Shown here piece after piece: positions 5,889 to 13,618 of a DNA stretch of 13,798 nt (positions within the stretch are counted from its first letter, which is position 1; the number at the start of each line of letters is the position of its first letter). Both the position numbers and the translations under genes were made by a program. The DNA lies in contig SLIY01000444.1 of the NCBI GenBank assembly GCA_007135385.1, positions 1-13,798 of the forward strand, written 5' to 3'. This stretch comes from Leptolyngbyaceae cyanobacterium CSSed165cm_216 (GTDB lineage: Bacteria > Cyanobacteriota > Cyanobacteriia > Phormidesmidales > Phormidesmidaceae). Under the pieces are notes generated by a model. The model was given only the letters and a program-made list of their open reading frames with translations. It was not told the origin of the DNA and made no database searches.

Positions 5889-6620
5889 ATGACTTACCAC
5901 GTGCGCATGACCGATATGCCGGAAAGCGATCGCCCCCGGGAGCGATTGTTGTCTTCTGGGGCTAAAAGCCTCTCGACGGCAGAGCTACTGGCCATTTTGC
6001 TAGGCACGGGGCAGGGGCCGGGGAAGCTCTCTGCCGTGGGGTTAGGTCAACTGATTCTGCAGCAAATGGGCCAGAACCAGCGCGATCCCCTCAGTGCTCT
6101 CAGAGATGTCACAGCCCACGACCTGACTCAGATTTCTGGGGTGGGTCCAGCTAAGGCCACTACAATCTTAGCGGCCATTGAGTTAGGTAAGCGGGTTTTA
6201 CAAGCGATTCCGCCTGAAAAAACGATTATCGACGATCCGGCGATCGCGGCGGCAGCCCTAAGCCATGACCTGATGTGGCAATCTCAAGAGCGATTTGCGG
6301 TGGTTTTGCTGGATATCCGCCACCGGTTGTTGGGCACGAAGGTGATTACCATTGGCACGGCTACCGAAACCTTGGCCCATCCTCGGGAAATTTTTAAAGA
6401 GGTGATTCGCCATGGGGCGGTGCGTTGCATTGTGGCTCACAATCACCCCAGCGGTAACCTAGACCCTAGCCCAGAGGATCTATCATTGACCCAGCAACTG
6501 CTGCAAGGGGCTCAGATTTTATCTATTCCGGTGTTAGATCACTTGATTATCGGCAATGGCGACTACCGCAGCCTGCGCCAGACAACACAGCTGTGGCAAG
6601 AGACGCCCCAGGCGGCCTAG
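5889..6620 (+). CDS. radC: RadC family protein (JAB/MPN domain, UPF0758)
   Basis: A 243-residue cytoplasmic protein. Residues 1-60 hold the conserved N-terminal region (SDRPRERLLSSGAKSLST, then LLAILLGTGQGPGKLS). Residues about 78-98 form a helix-hairpin-helix DNA-binding motif (ISGVGPAKATTI). Residues about 115-235 are the RadC JAB1/MPN-like domain with HNHPSGNLDPSPED (184-197), in which H184, H186 and D197 form the presumed zinc site of the JAMM pattern HxHPx6SxxD. Despite the name, the historic role in DNA repair was withdrawn, and the cellular function remains unsettled. The frame is open upstream to a GTG at 5808, but the ribosome site and conservation favour 5889. It converges on clpC; the space after it holds two hairpins. 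Confidence 0.92.
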   Translation: MTYHVRMTDMPESDRPRERLLSSGAKSLSTAELLAILLGTGQGPGKLSAVGLGQLILQQMGQNQRDPLSALRDVTAHDLTQISGVGPAKATTILAAIELGKRVLQAIPPEKTIIDDPAIAAAALSHDLMWQSQERFAVVLLDIRHRLLGTKVITIGTATETLAHPREIFKEVIRHGAVRCIVAHNHPSGNLDPSPEDLSLTQQLLQGAQILSIPVLDHLIIGNGDYRSLRQTTQLWQETPQAA

Positions 6621-6633
6621 AGCATCGGTGCTC
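6620..6633 (+). repeat. Small hairpin directly after the radC stop
   Basis: GAGCA-TCGG-TGCTC forms a 5-bp stem with a 4-nt loop, starting on the last base of the radC stop codon. It directly precedes the much longer 25-bp inverted repeat. Alone it is too weak for a terminator. Confidence 0.35.
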
Positions 6634-6634
6634 A

Positions 6635-6701
6635 AGATCCCAGGGTTCTTAAGTTGATGGGCCATGAACTTTGGATCATCAACTTAAGAACCCTGGGATC
6701 T
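6635..6701. repeat. 25-bp perfect inverted repeat between convergent radC and clpC
   Basis: The arms 6635-6659 and 6677-6701 are exact reverse complements over 25 bp, with key bases GATCCCAGGG at the outside and CTTAAGTTGATG inside. The spacer is 17 bp. Neither side has a good T-run (plus strand: GTATCGGTATTTTAG), so it is not a classical terminator, although it could slow both convergent polymerases. Alternatively it may be a foldback or MITE-type element; the flanking ATCGGT copies at 6624-6629 and 6704-6709 are not symmetrically placed. Confidence 0.85.
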
Positions 6702-6746
6702 GTATCGGTATTTTAGAGTACAAGCAGATGGGTTGCTGGGAGCTTG

Positions 6747-6779
6747 CAAAAAAGGGATGGAGAAAACTCTCCATCCCTT
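6747..6779 (-). terminator. Rho-independent terminator of clpC
   Basis: On the minus strand, a 12-bp perfect stem (AAGGGATGGAGA and TCTCCATCCCTT, plus-strand 6752-6763 and 6768-6779) with a 4-nt loop runs into a T-run that overlaps the end of the stem (T residues to 6748). It begins 33 bp beyond the clpC stop codon. Confidence 0.9.
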
Positions 6780-6811
6780 CCTGTCTGAACTAACAGAGTC
6801 AGTGACTGAGA

Positions 6812-9277
6812 CTAGCTCTCGGCCGAAATTAGCTCTCGCCGCTGTTCCGCTTGGATAGTGACTTTGCCACTGTCGTCGACATCAACGGTGGCCGTATCAC
6901 CATCTCCTAACCGACCGGAAAGGATTTCCTCGGCCAGGGTGTCTTCTAGCAGGCGCATAATAGCGCGGCGTAGGGGTCTAGCACCGTAGCTAGGATTGTA
7001 GCCCTCTTCCACCAGCCGCTCTTTGAAGCGCTCCGTCACCTCCAGATGGATGTTCTTCTCGGTCAGCCGAGCGAACACCTCCCGTAGCAGGATATCGGAA
7101 ATCTGCTTGACCTCATCCTTGGTGAGTTGCCGGAAGACGATGATTTCGTCTAGACGGTTGAGGAACTCAGGGCGGAAGTACTGCTTCAGTTCTTCGTTCA
7201 CCAGGGACCGGATGCGGTTGTATTGGGATTCTGCCTGGTCTTGCTCGAACTCGAAGCCAAGACCACCGCCACCCTTCTCAATCACCTTAGAGCCGATGTT
7301 AGAGGTCATAATCAGCAGGGTGTTTTTGAAGTCCACTGTACGACCTTTGGCATCGGTCAGGCGGCCGTCTTCTAGAATTTGCAGCAGCATGTTGAAGACG
7401 TCGGGGTGAGCCTTTTCGATTTCATCGAACAGGACCACGGTGTAGGGGCGACGACGCACCGCTTCAGTCAACTGACCACCCTCGTTGTAGCCAACGTATC
7501 CTGGGGGTGAACCAATCAGCTTGGAGACGGTGTGGCGCTCCATAAACTCGGACATATCCAAACGAATCATCGATTCTTCGGAACCGAAGAAGTAGGAGGC
7601 CAGAGACTTGGCCAACTCAGTTTTCCCCACCCCTGTAGGCCCAGAGAAGACAAAGCTGGCAATGGGACGGTTAGGATTCTTGAGCCCCACCCGAGCCCGA
7701 CGAATAGCCCGAGAAATGGCTCTCACCGCCTCATCTTGGCCAATGAGTCGCTGGTGCAGGGTATCTTCCATGTGCAGCAGCTTTTCAGACTCAGATTCAG
7801 TCAGCTTGCTGACCGGTACGCCGGTCCAAGAGGCCACAATATGGGCGATGTCCTCTTCACTGACAACGGGCTGGTCTTCACCGCCAGCATCTTCGCTGGC
7901 TTTGTTCTGAGCGATCGCCCGAATTTCTGCTTTGATTTCCATTTCGCGATCGCGCAATTCCCCAGCCTTGTCAAAGTCCTGGGAGCGGACGGCGTTATCT
8001 TTATCCTTCAACACCTGCCGCAGCTCTCGATCTAACTCCTTGGCCGCCGGGGGCAACTGAGAGTTAATCAGCCGGACCCGCGAACCCGCTTCGTCAACTA
8101 AGTCGATCGCCTTATCGGGCAGAAAGCGATCGGAAATGTACCGATCAGATAACTTAGCCGCTGCATCCAAAGCATCGTCAGAGATTTTTAGCTTGTGGTG
8201 CTGTTCATAGCGATCGCGCAGACCGTGCAAAATCTCGATGGTTTCATCTACGCTGGGCTCGCCCACCATCACCGGCTGGAACCGTCGCTCTAAGGCTGCA
8301 TCCCGCTCAATGTGCTTGCGATATTCATCTAGGGTGGTAGCCCCAATACACTGAAGCTCACCCCGGGCTAGGGCCGGTTTGAGGATATTGGCGGCGTCGA
8401 TAGCCCCTTCGGCTGCTCCCGCCCCAATTAGCGTATGCACTTCGTCGATCACTAGAATCACATTTCCGGCAGAGCGGATTTCATCCATGATCTTCTTCAG
8501 GCGCTCTTCAAACTCGCCCCGGTACTTGGTTCCAGCCACCAACAGGCCAATGTCAAGGGTGACCACCCGGCGATCTTCCAAAATATCCGGTACATCACCA
8601 TGACCGATGCGCTGGGCTAACCCTTCGGCGATCGCTGTCTTACCGACCCCTGGTTCGCCAATCAGCACAGGATTATTCTTGGTACGCCGTCCCAAGATTT
8701 GAATCACCCGTTCAATCTCTTTTTGACGCCCTACGACTGGATCTAATTTACCGTCAGAGGCCATCTGGGTGAGATTGGAGCCAAACTCGTCCAGGGTGGG
8801 GGTCTTGGTTCGTCCTTGACCGCCGCCTGCAGATACCTCGGCCGTTTCACCTAGCATGCGGATCACCTGGGTCCGAACCTTGGAGAGGTCAACCCCTAAA
8901 TTCTCGAGCACTCGGGCCGCGACCCCCTCGCCTTCGCGGATTAATCCCAGAAGTAGGTGCTCAGTGCCAATGTAGTTATGACCCAGTTGGCGAGCTTCTT
9001 CCAGGGAAAGTTCAAGCACCCGCTTAGCTCGGGGGGTAAACGGAATCTCGACGGCCACGAAGCCAGAGCCTCGACCAATAATCTTTTCCACCTCAATGCG
9101 CGCATCTTTAAGATTGACGCCCATGGATTTCAAGACCTTGGCGGCTACGCCGGTACCTTCTCCAATCAACCCTAAGAGAATTTGCTCAGTGCCGACGAAG
9201 TTATGACCCAGCCGACGAGCTTCCTCCTGAGCCAGCATGATGACTTTGATAGCTTTTTCTGTGAAGCGTTCAAACAT
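6812..9277 (-). CDS. clpC: ATP-dependent Clp protease ATP-binding subunit ClpC
   Basis: This 821-residue Hsp100 unfoldase feeds substrates to the ClpP (ClpP/R) peptidase in the cytoplasm; it is generally essential in cyanobacteria and homologous to chloroplast ClpC. Two Clp-N repeats cover about 1-145 (FVGTEQILLGL, then YIGTEHLLLGL). AAA-1 has Walker A GEPGVGKT (207-214) and Walker B VILVIDE (273-279). A UVR/middle domain lies near 415-460. AAA-2 has Walker A GPTGVGKT (546-553) and Walker B VVLFDE (614-619). The ClpP-docking tripeptide LGF (673-675) is present, which marks a protease partner rather than a ClpB disaggregase. The frame extends 5 codons to a GTG (9292), but the conserved start is MFERFTEKAIKV, and AGGTGA at 9294-9289 lies 11 nt before its ATG. 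The length is exactly typical. Own promoter and terminator are visible. Confidence 0.97.
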   Translation of the reverse strand: MFERFTEKAIKVIMLAQEEARRLGHNFVGTEQILLGLIGEGTGVAAKVLKSMGVNLKDARIEVEKIIGRGSGFVAVEIPFTPRAKRVLELSLEEARQLGHNYIGTEHLLLGLIREGEGVAARVLENLGVDLSKVRTQVIRMLGETAEVSAGGGQGRTKTPTLDEFGSNLTQMASDGKLDPVVGRQKEIERVIQILGRRTKNNPVLIGEPGVGKTAIAEGLAQRIGHGDVPDILEDRRVVTLDIGLLVAGTKYRGEFEERLKKIMDEIRSAGNVILVIDEVHTLIGAGAAEGAIDAANILKPALARGELQCIGATTLDEYRKHIERDAALERRFQPVMVGEPSVDETIEILHGLRDRYEQHHKLKISDDALDAAAKLSDRYISDRFLPDKAIDLVDEAGSRVRLINSQLPPAAKELDRELRQVLKDKDNAVRSQDFDKAGELRDREMEIKAEIRAIAQNKASEDAGGEDQPVVSEEDIAHIVASWTGVPVSKLTESESEKLLHMEDTLHQRLIGQDEAVRAISRAIRRARVGLKNPNRPIASFVFSGPTGVGKTELAKSLASYFFGSEESMIRLDMSEFMERHTVSKLIGSPPGYVGYNEGGQLTEAVRRRPYTVVLFDEIEKAHPDVFNMLLQILEDGRLTDAKGRTVDFKNTLLIMTSNIGSKVIEKGGGGLGFEFEQDQAESQYNRIRSLVNEELKQYFRPEFLNRLDEIIVFRQLTKDEVKQISDILLREVFARLTEKNIHLEVTERFKERLVEEGYNPSYGARPLRRAIMRLLEDTLAEEILSGRLGDGDTATVDVDDSGKVTIQAEQRRELISAES

Positions 9278-9314
9278 GACGGTATTTATCACCTGGTGCG
9301 TGCCGGATAGAGAA

Positions 9315-9323
9315 ATTCTAGCA
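9315..9323 (-). promoter_or_regulatory. Candidate extended -10 promoter for clpC
   Basis: On the minus strand TGC-TAGAAT forms an extended -10 box (consensus TGN-TATAAT). Transcription would start near 9308, about 30 nt before the ATG at 9277. No convincing -35 hexamer is seen 16-18 bp upstream, which is tolerable for an extended -10 type. Confidence 0.4.
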
Positions 9324-9485
9324 CAGGGAAAATTGCCGGTTGTGACCTACTAAACAGCCGATTTTCTAAGCATCGCTCGGCCCGCCGCAGAAACATCAAT
9401 GCAGGTTGGGATCAGGAGTTGTTATGGGATTGAGTCAACAAGGATGTTAATTTTCTCAACTTAAATATTGGTTAAATGGTGGGCT

Positions 9486-10130
9486 TTAGGGGTGGTTTAC
9501 CGCCTGTTTTTGAGCGGATATCTGCCATCCTTGAGCATTAAGTCGCTGCTTGACTGTGCTTCGCTTAAACGCCAGTAATTCCTGGAATTCTCTGGTTTTA
9601 AGAGAATTTTGCCAGAGAATCAGAGCATCTTCCCCATCGGGATAATAGTGACGGCGATGGCCGAGGGGTTCAAACCCGAAGCCGGTGTAAAGCGCGACGG
9701 CACGGCTGTTAGAGGGGCGGACCTCTAGGGTGGCACGAGTTAGTTGGTGATCATCGGCTTGGGTTGGCCGACGGTGGCAGGCGTCTTCTAATAAATGGAT
9801 CAGCAGCCATTGCCCCAACCCCCGCCGCTGATAATGGGGATCTATCGCCAGGACGGTTAAATGGGCCTCATCGAGAATAGCCCAGTAGCAACCCAGGCCG
9901 ATAATATTATCATCCACGTCTGGTTTGGCCATCGGTGGCCTCGATAGAATTCCTGGCCTCAGACGTTTATGATGTTGGGTAAGCACTAACATGCAACTGT
10001 TGGGGCTTTCCAGTTCTCGACCATAGCCATCTGCTGACCACAGTCCCCCAAGGGCACGCAAATCTAAATCCACCAGGGCCGGAATCTGATCGGCGGTCGG
10101 TGGATGGCAGCAAAGTTGGCCCATGGTCAT
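9486..10130 (-). CDS. rimI: RimI-like GNAT N-acetyltransferase (ribosomal protein S18 alanine acetyltransferase family)
   Basis: This 214-residue cytoplasmic protein should transfer acetyl from acetyl-CoA to an N-terminal amine or similar acceptor. The GNAT core is clear: HLTVLAIDPHYQRRGLGQWL (90-109), with the acetyl-CoA pyrophosphate loop QRRGLG, then LEVRPSNSRAVALYTGFGFE (135-154) and RRHYYPDGEDALILW (159-173), which is the RimI pattern. Two additions exceed the usual 150-190 residues: a basic insert near 51-73 and a tail from about 175 rich in Lys, Arg and Gln. The actual substrate is unproven. The start is uncertain: GTG at 10142, ATG at 10130 or ATG at 10124, none with a clear Shine-Dalgarno; 10130 is chosen as the first ATG. 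It lies upstream of clpC on the same strand (208 bp) and is divergent from lysA. Confidence 0.85.
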   Translation of the reverse strand: MTMGQLCCHPPTADQIPALVDLDLRALGGLWSADGYGRELESPNSCMLVLTQHHKRLRPGILSRPPMAKPDVDDNIIGLGCYWAILDEAHLTVLAIDPHYQRRGLGQWLLIHLLEDACHRRPTQADDHQLTRATLEVRPSNSRAVALYTGFGFEPLGHRRHYYPDGEDALILWQNSLKTREFQELLAFKRSTVKQRLNAQGWQISAQKQAVNHP

Positions 10131-10150
10131 GAAAGTTGACACAGTGCTTA

Positions 10151-10156
10151 ATTGTA
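10151..10156 (-). promoter_or_regulatory. Candidate -10 box of rimI inside a small dyad
   Basis: TACAAT on the minus strand is a 5/6 match to the -10 consensus and would start transcription near 10144, within a few bases of the possible GTG start and 14 bp before the ATG at 10130. CAGTG (10142-10146) and CACTG (10157-10161) flank it symmetrically, so a repressor site is conceivable. No good -35 hexamer was found. Confidence 0.3.
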
Positions 10157-10309
10157 CACTGGAGATCTTGGCCCATTTACCTTGATCTGTCCTGGTGGTT
10201 GTCCCGTGGTGTTTAGTGCGGTTGGCTCTGGCTTAGGGCTGCTGGTTCTAGGGCCGGGGATCTGCCGAGCGTTTATGCCGTCCCTATCTCCTCTCCACAA
10301 AGCATTCTG

Positions 10310-11737
10310 ATGGTTTCTACCCCTTCTTCAGTCGATCGTGCTGCTGTGAGCAGTTGCCAGTATTTGCCTGCTGTCGCCGAGGGCGACGACTTATCCCCAA
10401 ATCAACAGCTTTTGCCCCTGACCGCCGCCGTCACGGCCGCCGATCACCTGGCGGTAGGGGGCTGTGATGTGGTTGACCTGGTTGAGCAATATGGCTCACC
10501 GCTGTACATTCTGGATGAGCATACCCTGCGAACCGCCTGTCGCCAGTATCGGCAAGGGTTTGCTGATTACTATCCTGGGGAATCCCTCGTCCTGTATGCC
10601 TCTAAAGCCTGGAACTGTCTGGCCATTTGTGCGATCGTGGCAGCGGAAGGGTTGGGGGTTGATGTGGTTTCGGGGGGGGAACTGCTGACAGCGACCACCG
10701 CCGGGGTGAATCCAGACACGATTTATTTCCATGGCAATAACAAATCGGCTGCGGAACTGGCCCTAGCCTTGGATGTGGGCTGTCGGGTGGTGGTGGATAA
10801 CTGGTTAGAGCTGAAGTCCCTAGGGGAAATGGTGACCCAGCAGGGTAAACCAGTATCCATTTTGCTGCGGGTCACCCCTGGCATTGAGTGCCACACCCAC
10901 GACTACATTCGCACGGGTCATTTGGACAGCAAATTTGGCTTTGACCCTGATCAGATCGAGCCAGTGTTTGAGTTTCTGGCTAGCCAGCCTCAACTGAATT
11001 GTTTAGGCGTCCATGCCCACATTGGGTCCCAGATTTTTGAGCTAAATCCCCATGCTGATCTGGGCGGAGTGATGGCGCAGTGGGTGGTCACCGCCCAGCG
11101 CTATGGGCTGACGCTGACCGAGTTAGATGTGGGGGGTGGCCTGGGTATTCGCTATACCGAAGCAGACGATCCCCCGAGCATTGACACCTGGGTGAAAACC
11201 GTCTGTGACAGTGTGGTCGCGGCTTGTAACGCCCACCAGATTCCGTTGCCCCGCCTCCTGTGCGAGCCAGGGCGATCGCTGGTGGGTCCCGCTTGTGTGA
11301 CGGCTTACCGGGTGGGCAGCCAAAAGGTGATTCCAGGCATTCGCACCTATGTGGCCGTGGATGGGGGGATGTCTGACAACCCCCGGCCAATTACCTATCA
11401 GTCGGTATACCGGGCCCTGGTGGGTAATCGGATGGGCGCTGCTTGTACGGAGACAGTCACCTTGGCTGGGAAACACTGTGAATCAGGCGATATCCTAATC
11501 AAGGATGCCCTCCTGCCGGTGCTGCGCACTGACGATGTGGTGATCATGGCTGGCACGGGTGCCTACAATTACAGCATGGCGTCCAACTATAACCGGGTTC
11601 CTCGCCCTGGGGCCGTCTTGGTGCACAATGGGGACGCCACCGTGATCATTCGCCGGGAAACCCTGGCTGACTTATTGCGTCAAGACTGTTTGCCTGAAAG
11701 CTTGCGATCATCAGTCCCTGATTCCATCAGAGACTGA
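10310..11737 (+). CDS. lysA: Diaminopimelate decarboxylase
   Basis: This 475-residue PLP enzyme catalyses the last step of lysine synthesis, meso-diaminopimelate to L-lysine plus CO2, in the cytoplasm. It is a fold-type III (alanine racemase-like) decarboxylase. The PLP lysine is K99 in LYASKAW. HAHIGSQI (235-242), the phosphate-binding GGGLGI (275-280), EPGRSLVG (319-326), CESGD (390-394, with the catalytic Cys contributed across the dimer) and GTGAYNYSMASNYN (415-428) are all present. It is about 50 residues longer than the E. coli enzyme. The extra part is N-terminal (1-45), a low-conservation segment I remember as normal in cyanobacterial LysA. No Shine-Dalgarno stands before the ATG, so the precise start is less certain than the identity. 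cdaA follows after 143 bp. Confidence 0.95.
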   Translation: MVSTPSSVDRAAVSSCQYLPAVAEGDDLSPNQQLLPLTAAVTAADHLAVGGCDVVDLVEQYGSPLYILDEHTLRTACRQYRQGFADYYPGESLVLYASKAWNCLAICAIVAAEGLGVDVVSGGELLTATTAGVNPDTIYFHGNNKSAAELALALDVGCRVVVDNWLELKSLGEMVTQQGKPVSILLRVTPGIECHTHDYIRTGHLDSKFGFDPDQIEPVFEFLASQPQLNCLGVHAHIGSQIFELNPHADLGGVMAQWVVTAQRYGLTLTELDVGGGLGIRYTEADDPPSIDTWVKTVCDSVVAACNAHQIPLPRLLCEPGRSLVGPACVTAYRVGSQKVIPGIRTYVAVDGGMSDNPRPITYQSVYRALVGNRMGAACTETVTLAGKHCESGDILIKDALLPVLRTDDVVIMAGTGAYNYSMASNYNRVPRPGAVLVHNGDATVIIRRETLADLLRQDCLPESLRSSVPDSIRD

Positions 11738-11776
11738 CGCCTGGAAGCCCGTCGCAGTCTTGCCCTTAGTTCGCTT

Positions 11777-11794
11777 GGCCCAGTTGCTTGGGCC
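11777..11794 (+). repeat. Hairpin after lysA, possible weak terminator
   Basis: GGCCCA-gttgct-TGGGCC gives a 6-bp GC-rich stem 39 bp after the lysA stop codon. No T-run follows (CTGCAGAG), so intrinsic termination is doubtful, and partial read-through into cdaA is possible. Confidence 0.3.
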
Positions 11795-11845
11795 CTGCAG
11801 AGTTAAGGTGAAGGGGGTGGTTTGGGGCTACGCCGCCGCCACTGT

Positions 11846-11875
11846 TTGACAAGCCCAGTGGGCCTACTTTCTAAC
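11846..11875 (+). promoter_or_regulatory. Candidate promoter of cdaA, giving a leaderless mRNA
   Basis: TTGACA (11846-11851) is a perfect -35 hexamer. TCTAAC (11870-11875) is a 4/6 -10 box at an 18-bp spacing. Transcription would begin at about 11881-11882, that is, at the cdaA ATG itself. No Shine-Dalgarno precedes that ATG, which fits a leaderless message. Confidence 0.45.
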
Positions 11876-11880
11876 ACTGC

Positions 11881-12801
11881 ATGAACTATCTCTGGGAGCA
11901 ATGGCTGTTAAACCTAGATAGGGTTAGGGTCGTGCTCCAAGCCCTAGACGTTGTTCTAGTGCTGCTACTGAGCTATGTGGTGCTGGTGATTATTGGCGAT
12001 CGTCGCACCCTGTGGATGGTGCGGGGGTTGATTTTCCTGATGTTGGCGGCAGCCCTCAGCAAGTTCATGGGCTTAGCGCTACTGGGGTTTGTGCTGGATA
12101 AGCTGGTGATCGGGTCGGCTGTGGCCATGGCGTTTATGCTGCAGGGCGAGTTCCGCCGACTGTTAGAGCTACTTGGGCAAGGGCGGGTATGGGAACTGCT
12201 GAATCCGTCCCGCGAGGCAATGCCGCAGCCTGACAATGTGATCGACGAAATTGCAGCTGCGGTGAAGGAGCTCTCTCAAAACCGGACTGGGGCGCTACTA
12301 ATTTTAGAAATTGATAAACCTATCGATGAGCGTGACTTCACGGTACCTGGAGTGCGGTTAAATGCAGAGGTGTCTAAGGAACTGATTCAGACGATTTTTC
12401 AAACCAGTACCTTACTGCATGATGGTGCCATGTTGATACGGGGATCACGGATTGTGGCCGCGGGGGTGATTTTGCCCATCTCAGAGCGGGTGGCGTCTCG
12501 CCAGTTGGGTACGCGCCACCGAGCGGCGATGGGAATTACGGAACGGGTGGAGCATTGTGTTTGTGTTGTGGTATCTGAAGAAACGGGTTCGATATCGTTA
12601 GCAGAACGAGGTATCCTAGACCGGCCTTTGACCAGTAGCCGCTTGCGCAGTATTCTGCGATCTAAGTTTTCTAAAACCGCAGATCGGGAGGCGGTTGCAC
12701 CACAGCTGCGCACCTTAGGGCGGCGGCTCGCCAGTCAGGTGATTGCTTTTCTGCTTCGCTTGTTTCGCTTACCCTCCTCGGCTCCTCGGGAGAAAAAATG
12801 A
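11881..12801 (+). CDS. cdaA: Diadenylate cyclase CdaA (c-di-AMP synthase)
   Basis: This 306-residue membrane enzyme makes cyclic di-AMP from two ATP. Three hydrophobic helices lie at about 20-39, 46-60 and 64-86, followed by an amphipathic linker and the cytoplasmic DAC domain (about 105-265). The catalytic motifs are intact: RTGALLILE (135-143), HDGA (180-183, metal-binding Asp181) and GTRHRAAMG (210-218, ATP-binding RHR), with VSEETGSIS (231-239). The tail carries a basic, hydrophobic segment (281-296) that may touch the membrane. In cyanobacteria c-di-AMP has been tied to osmotic and potassium balance and to survival in darkness. No cdaR or glmM lies beside it, unlike in Firmicutes. The reading frame ends in ATGA, overlapping uppS, so the two are probably translated from one mRNA. 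Confidence 0.95.
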   Translation: MNYLWEQWLLNLDRVRVVLQALDVVLVLLLSYVVLVIIGDRRTLWMVRGLIFLMLAAALSKFMGLALLGFVLDKLVIGSAVAMAFMLQGEFRRLLELLGQGRVWELLNPSREAMPQPDNVIDEIAAAVKELSQNRTGALLILEIDKPIDERDFTVPGVRLNAEVSKELIQTIFQTSTLLHDGAMLIRGSRIVAAGVILPISERVASRQLGTRHRAAMGITERVEHCVCVVVSEETGSISLAERGILDRPLTSSRLRSILRSKFSKTADREAVAPQLRTLGRRLASQVIAFLLRLFRLPSSAPREKK

Positions 12802-13553
12802 CCACTAAGCCTGTCGTACGTTATGCTTTGCCCGCTGATCTCAAGCCCGATCGCCTGCCCCAGCATGTTGCGGTGATTATGGATGGCAATGGCCGCTGGG
12901 CCAAACGTCGAGGACTGCCTCGAATTATGGGCCATCGGCGGGGGGTAGATACTCTAAAGACGCTGCTGCGTTGTTGCCGCGACTGGGGGATTGGGGCGCT
13001 CACAGCCTATGCTTTTTCTACTGAAAACTGGGGTCGCCCGGTGGAAGAGGTGGATTTTCTGATGACCCTGTTTGAGCGGGTGCTGCGCCAAGAACTCCTG
13101 GAAATGATGGAGGAGAATGTGCGGATTCGGTTTGTGGGTAACCTGGAAGCGCTACCCAAGTCGCTGCAGAACGAAATCTATCAGGCGGTCACCCAGACCC
13201 AAGGTAACCATGGCATTGAGTTTACGGTGGCGACTAACTATGGGGGGCGTCAGGAAATTGTTCAGGCCTGTCGGGCGATCGCAGCTCGGGTGCAACAGGG
13301 GGAGATGAGCCCTGACGATATCACTGAAGATGTGTTTGGCCGCCACCTGTATACCGCGGGTACCCATGACCCTGATTTGTTGATTCGCACTAGCGGCGAA
13401 ATGCGCATCAGTAATTTTTTGCTGTGGCAGCTGGCCTATGCTGAAATTTATGTCACTGATACCCTGTGGCCTGACTTTGATACTTCGGAGTTTCACCAGG
13501 CGATCGCGGCTTACCAACAGCGCGATCGCCGCTTTGGCAAGGTGAAGGGGTAA
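12798..13553 (+). CDS. uppS: Isoprenyl transferase (undecaprenyl diphosphate synthase family)
   Basis: This 251-residue cytoplasmic cis-prenyltransferase lengthens farnesyl diphosphate with isopentenyl diphosphate, giving the C55 carrier lipid for peptidoglycan and O-glycan export. The motifs are complete: MDGNGRWAKRRG (28-39, with Mg-binding D29), GHRRG (45-49), YAFSTENW (71-78), NYGGRQEI (147-154) and RTSGEMRISNFLLWQ (197-211). The length is typical. GGGAG (12788-12792) lies 5 nt before the ATG, and the ATG overlaps the cdaA stop as ATGA, the hallmark of translational coupling. Cyanobacteria can hold several paralogues of this family, so a polyprenol of another chain length is possible. Confidence 0.95.
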   Translation: MTTKPVVRYALPADLKPDRLPQHVAVIMDGNGRWAKRRGLPRIMGHRRGVDTLKTLLRCCRDWGIGALTAYAFSTENWGRPVEEVDFLMTLFERVLRQELLEMMEENVRIRFVGNLEALPKSLQNEIYQAVTQTQGNHGIEFTVATNYGGRQEIVQACRAIAARVQQGEMSPDDITEDVFGRHLYTAGTHDPDLLIRTSGEMRISNFLLWQLAYAEIYVTDTLWPDFDTSEFHQAIAAYQQRDRRFGKVKG

Positions 13554-13561
13554 GGCAAGGA

Positions 13562-13608
13562 GGCAGAGGGCAGAAGGTAGAAGGTAGAAGGCAGAAGGCA
13601 GAAGGCAG
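13562..13608 (+). repeat. Heptanucleotide tandem repeat (STRR-like)
   Basis: Nearly seven copies of GGYAGAR follow the uppS stop: GGCAGAG, GGCAGAA, GGTAGAA twice, GGCAGAA twice, then a partial GGCAG. The order of T- and C-bearing units suggests duplication by slippage. Heptamer short tandemly repeated repeats are known between genes in cyanobacteria. GGCAAGGA (13554-13561) just before it may be a degenerate copy. Confidence 0.85.
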
Positions 13609-13618
13609 CTTCCCACTA

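Noticed and set aside
6624..6709. ATCGGT copies flanking the 25-bp inverted repeat as a target-site duplication
   Set aside because: They lie at unequal distances (5 and 2 bp) from the arms, and the left copy is part of another hairpin, so insertion is not demonstrated.
9424..9450. Eight-codon plus-strand ORF with a good Shine-Dalgarno (AGGAG, 5-nt spacing) between clpC and rimI
   Set aside because: Very short, no plus-strand promoter seen, both neighbours are on the other strand; probably chance.
10136..10164. TTGACA on the plus strand as the lysA -35
   Set aside because: No -10 box at 16-18 bp (CTGGAG instead), and the site overlaps the rimI start; the lysA promoter was not located.
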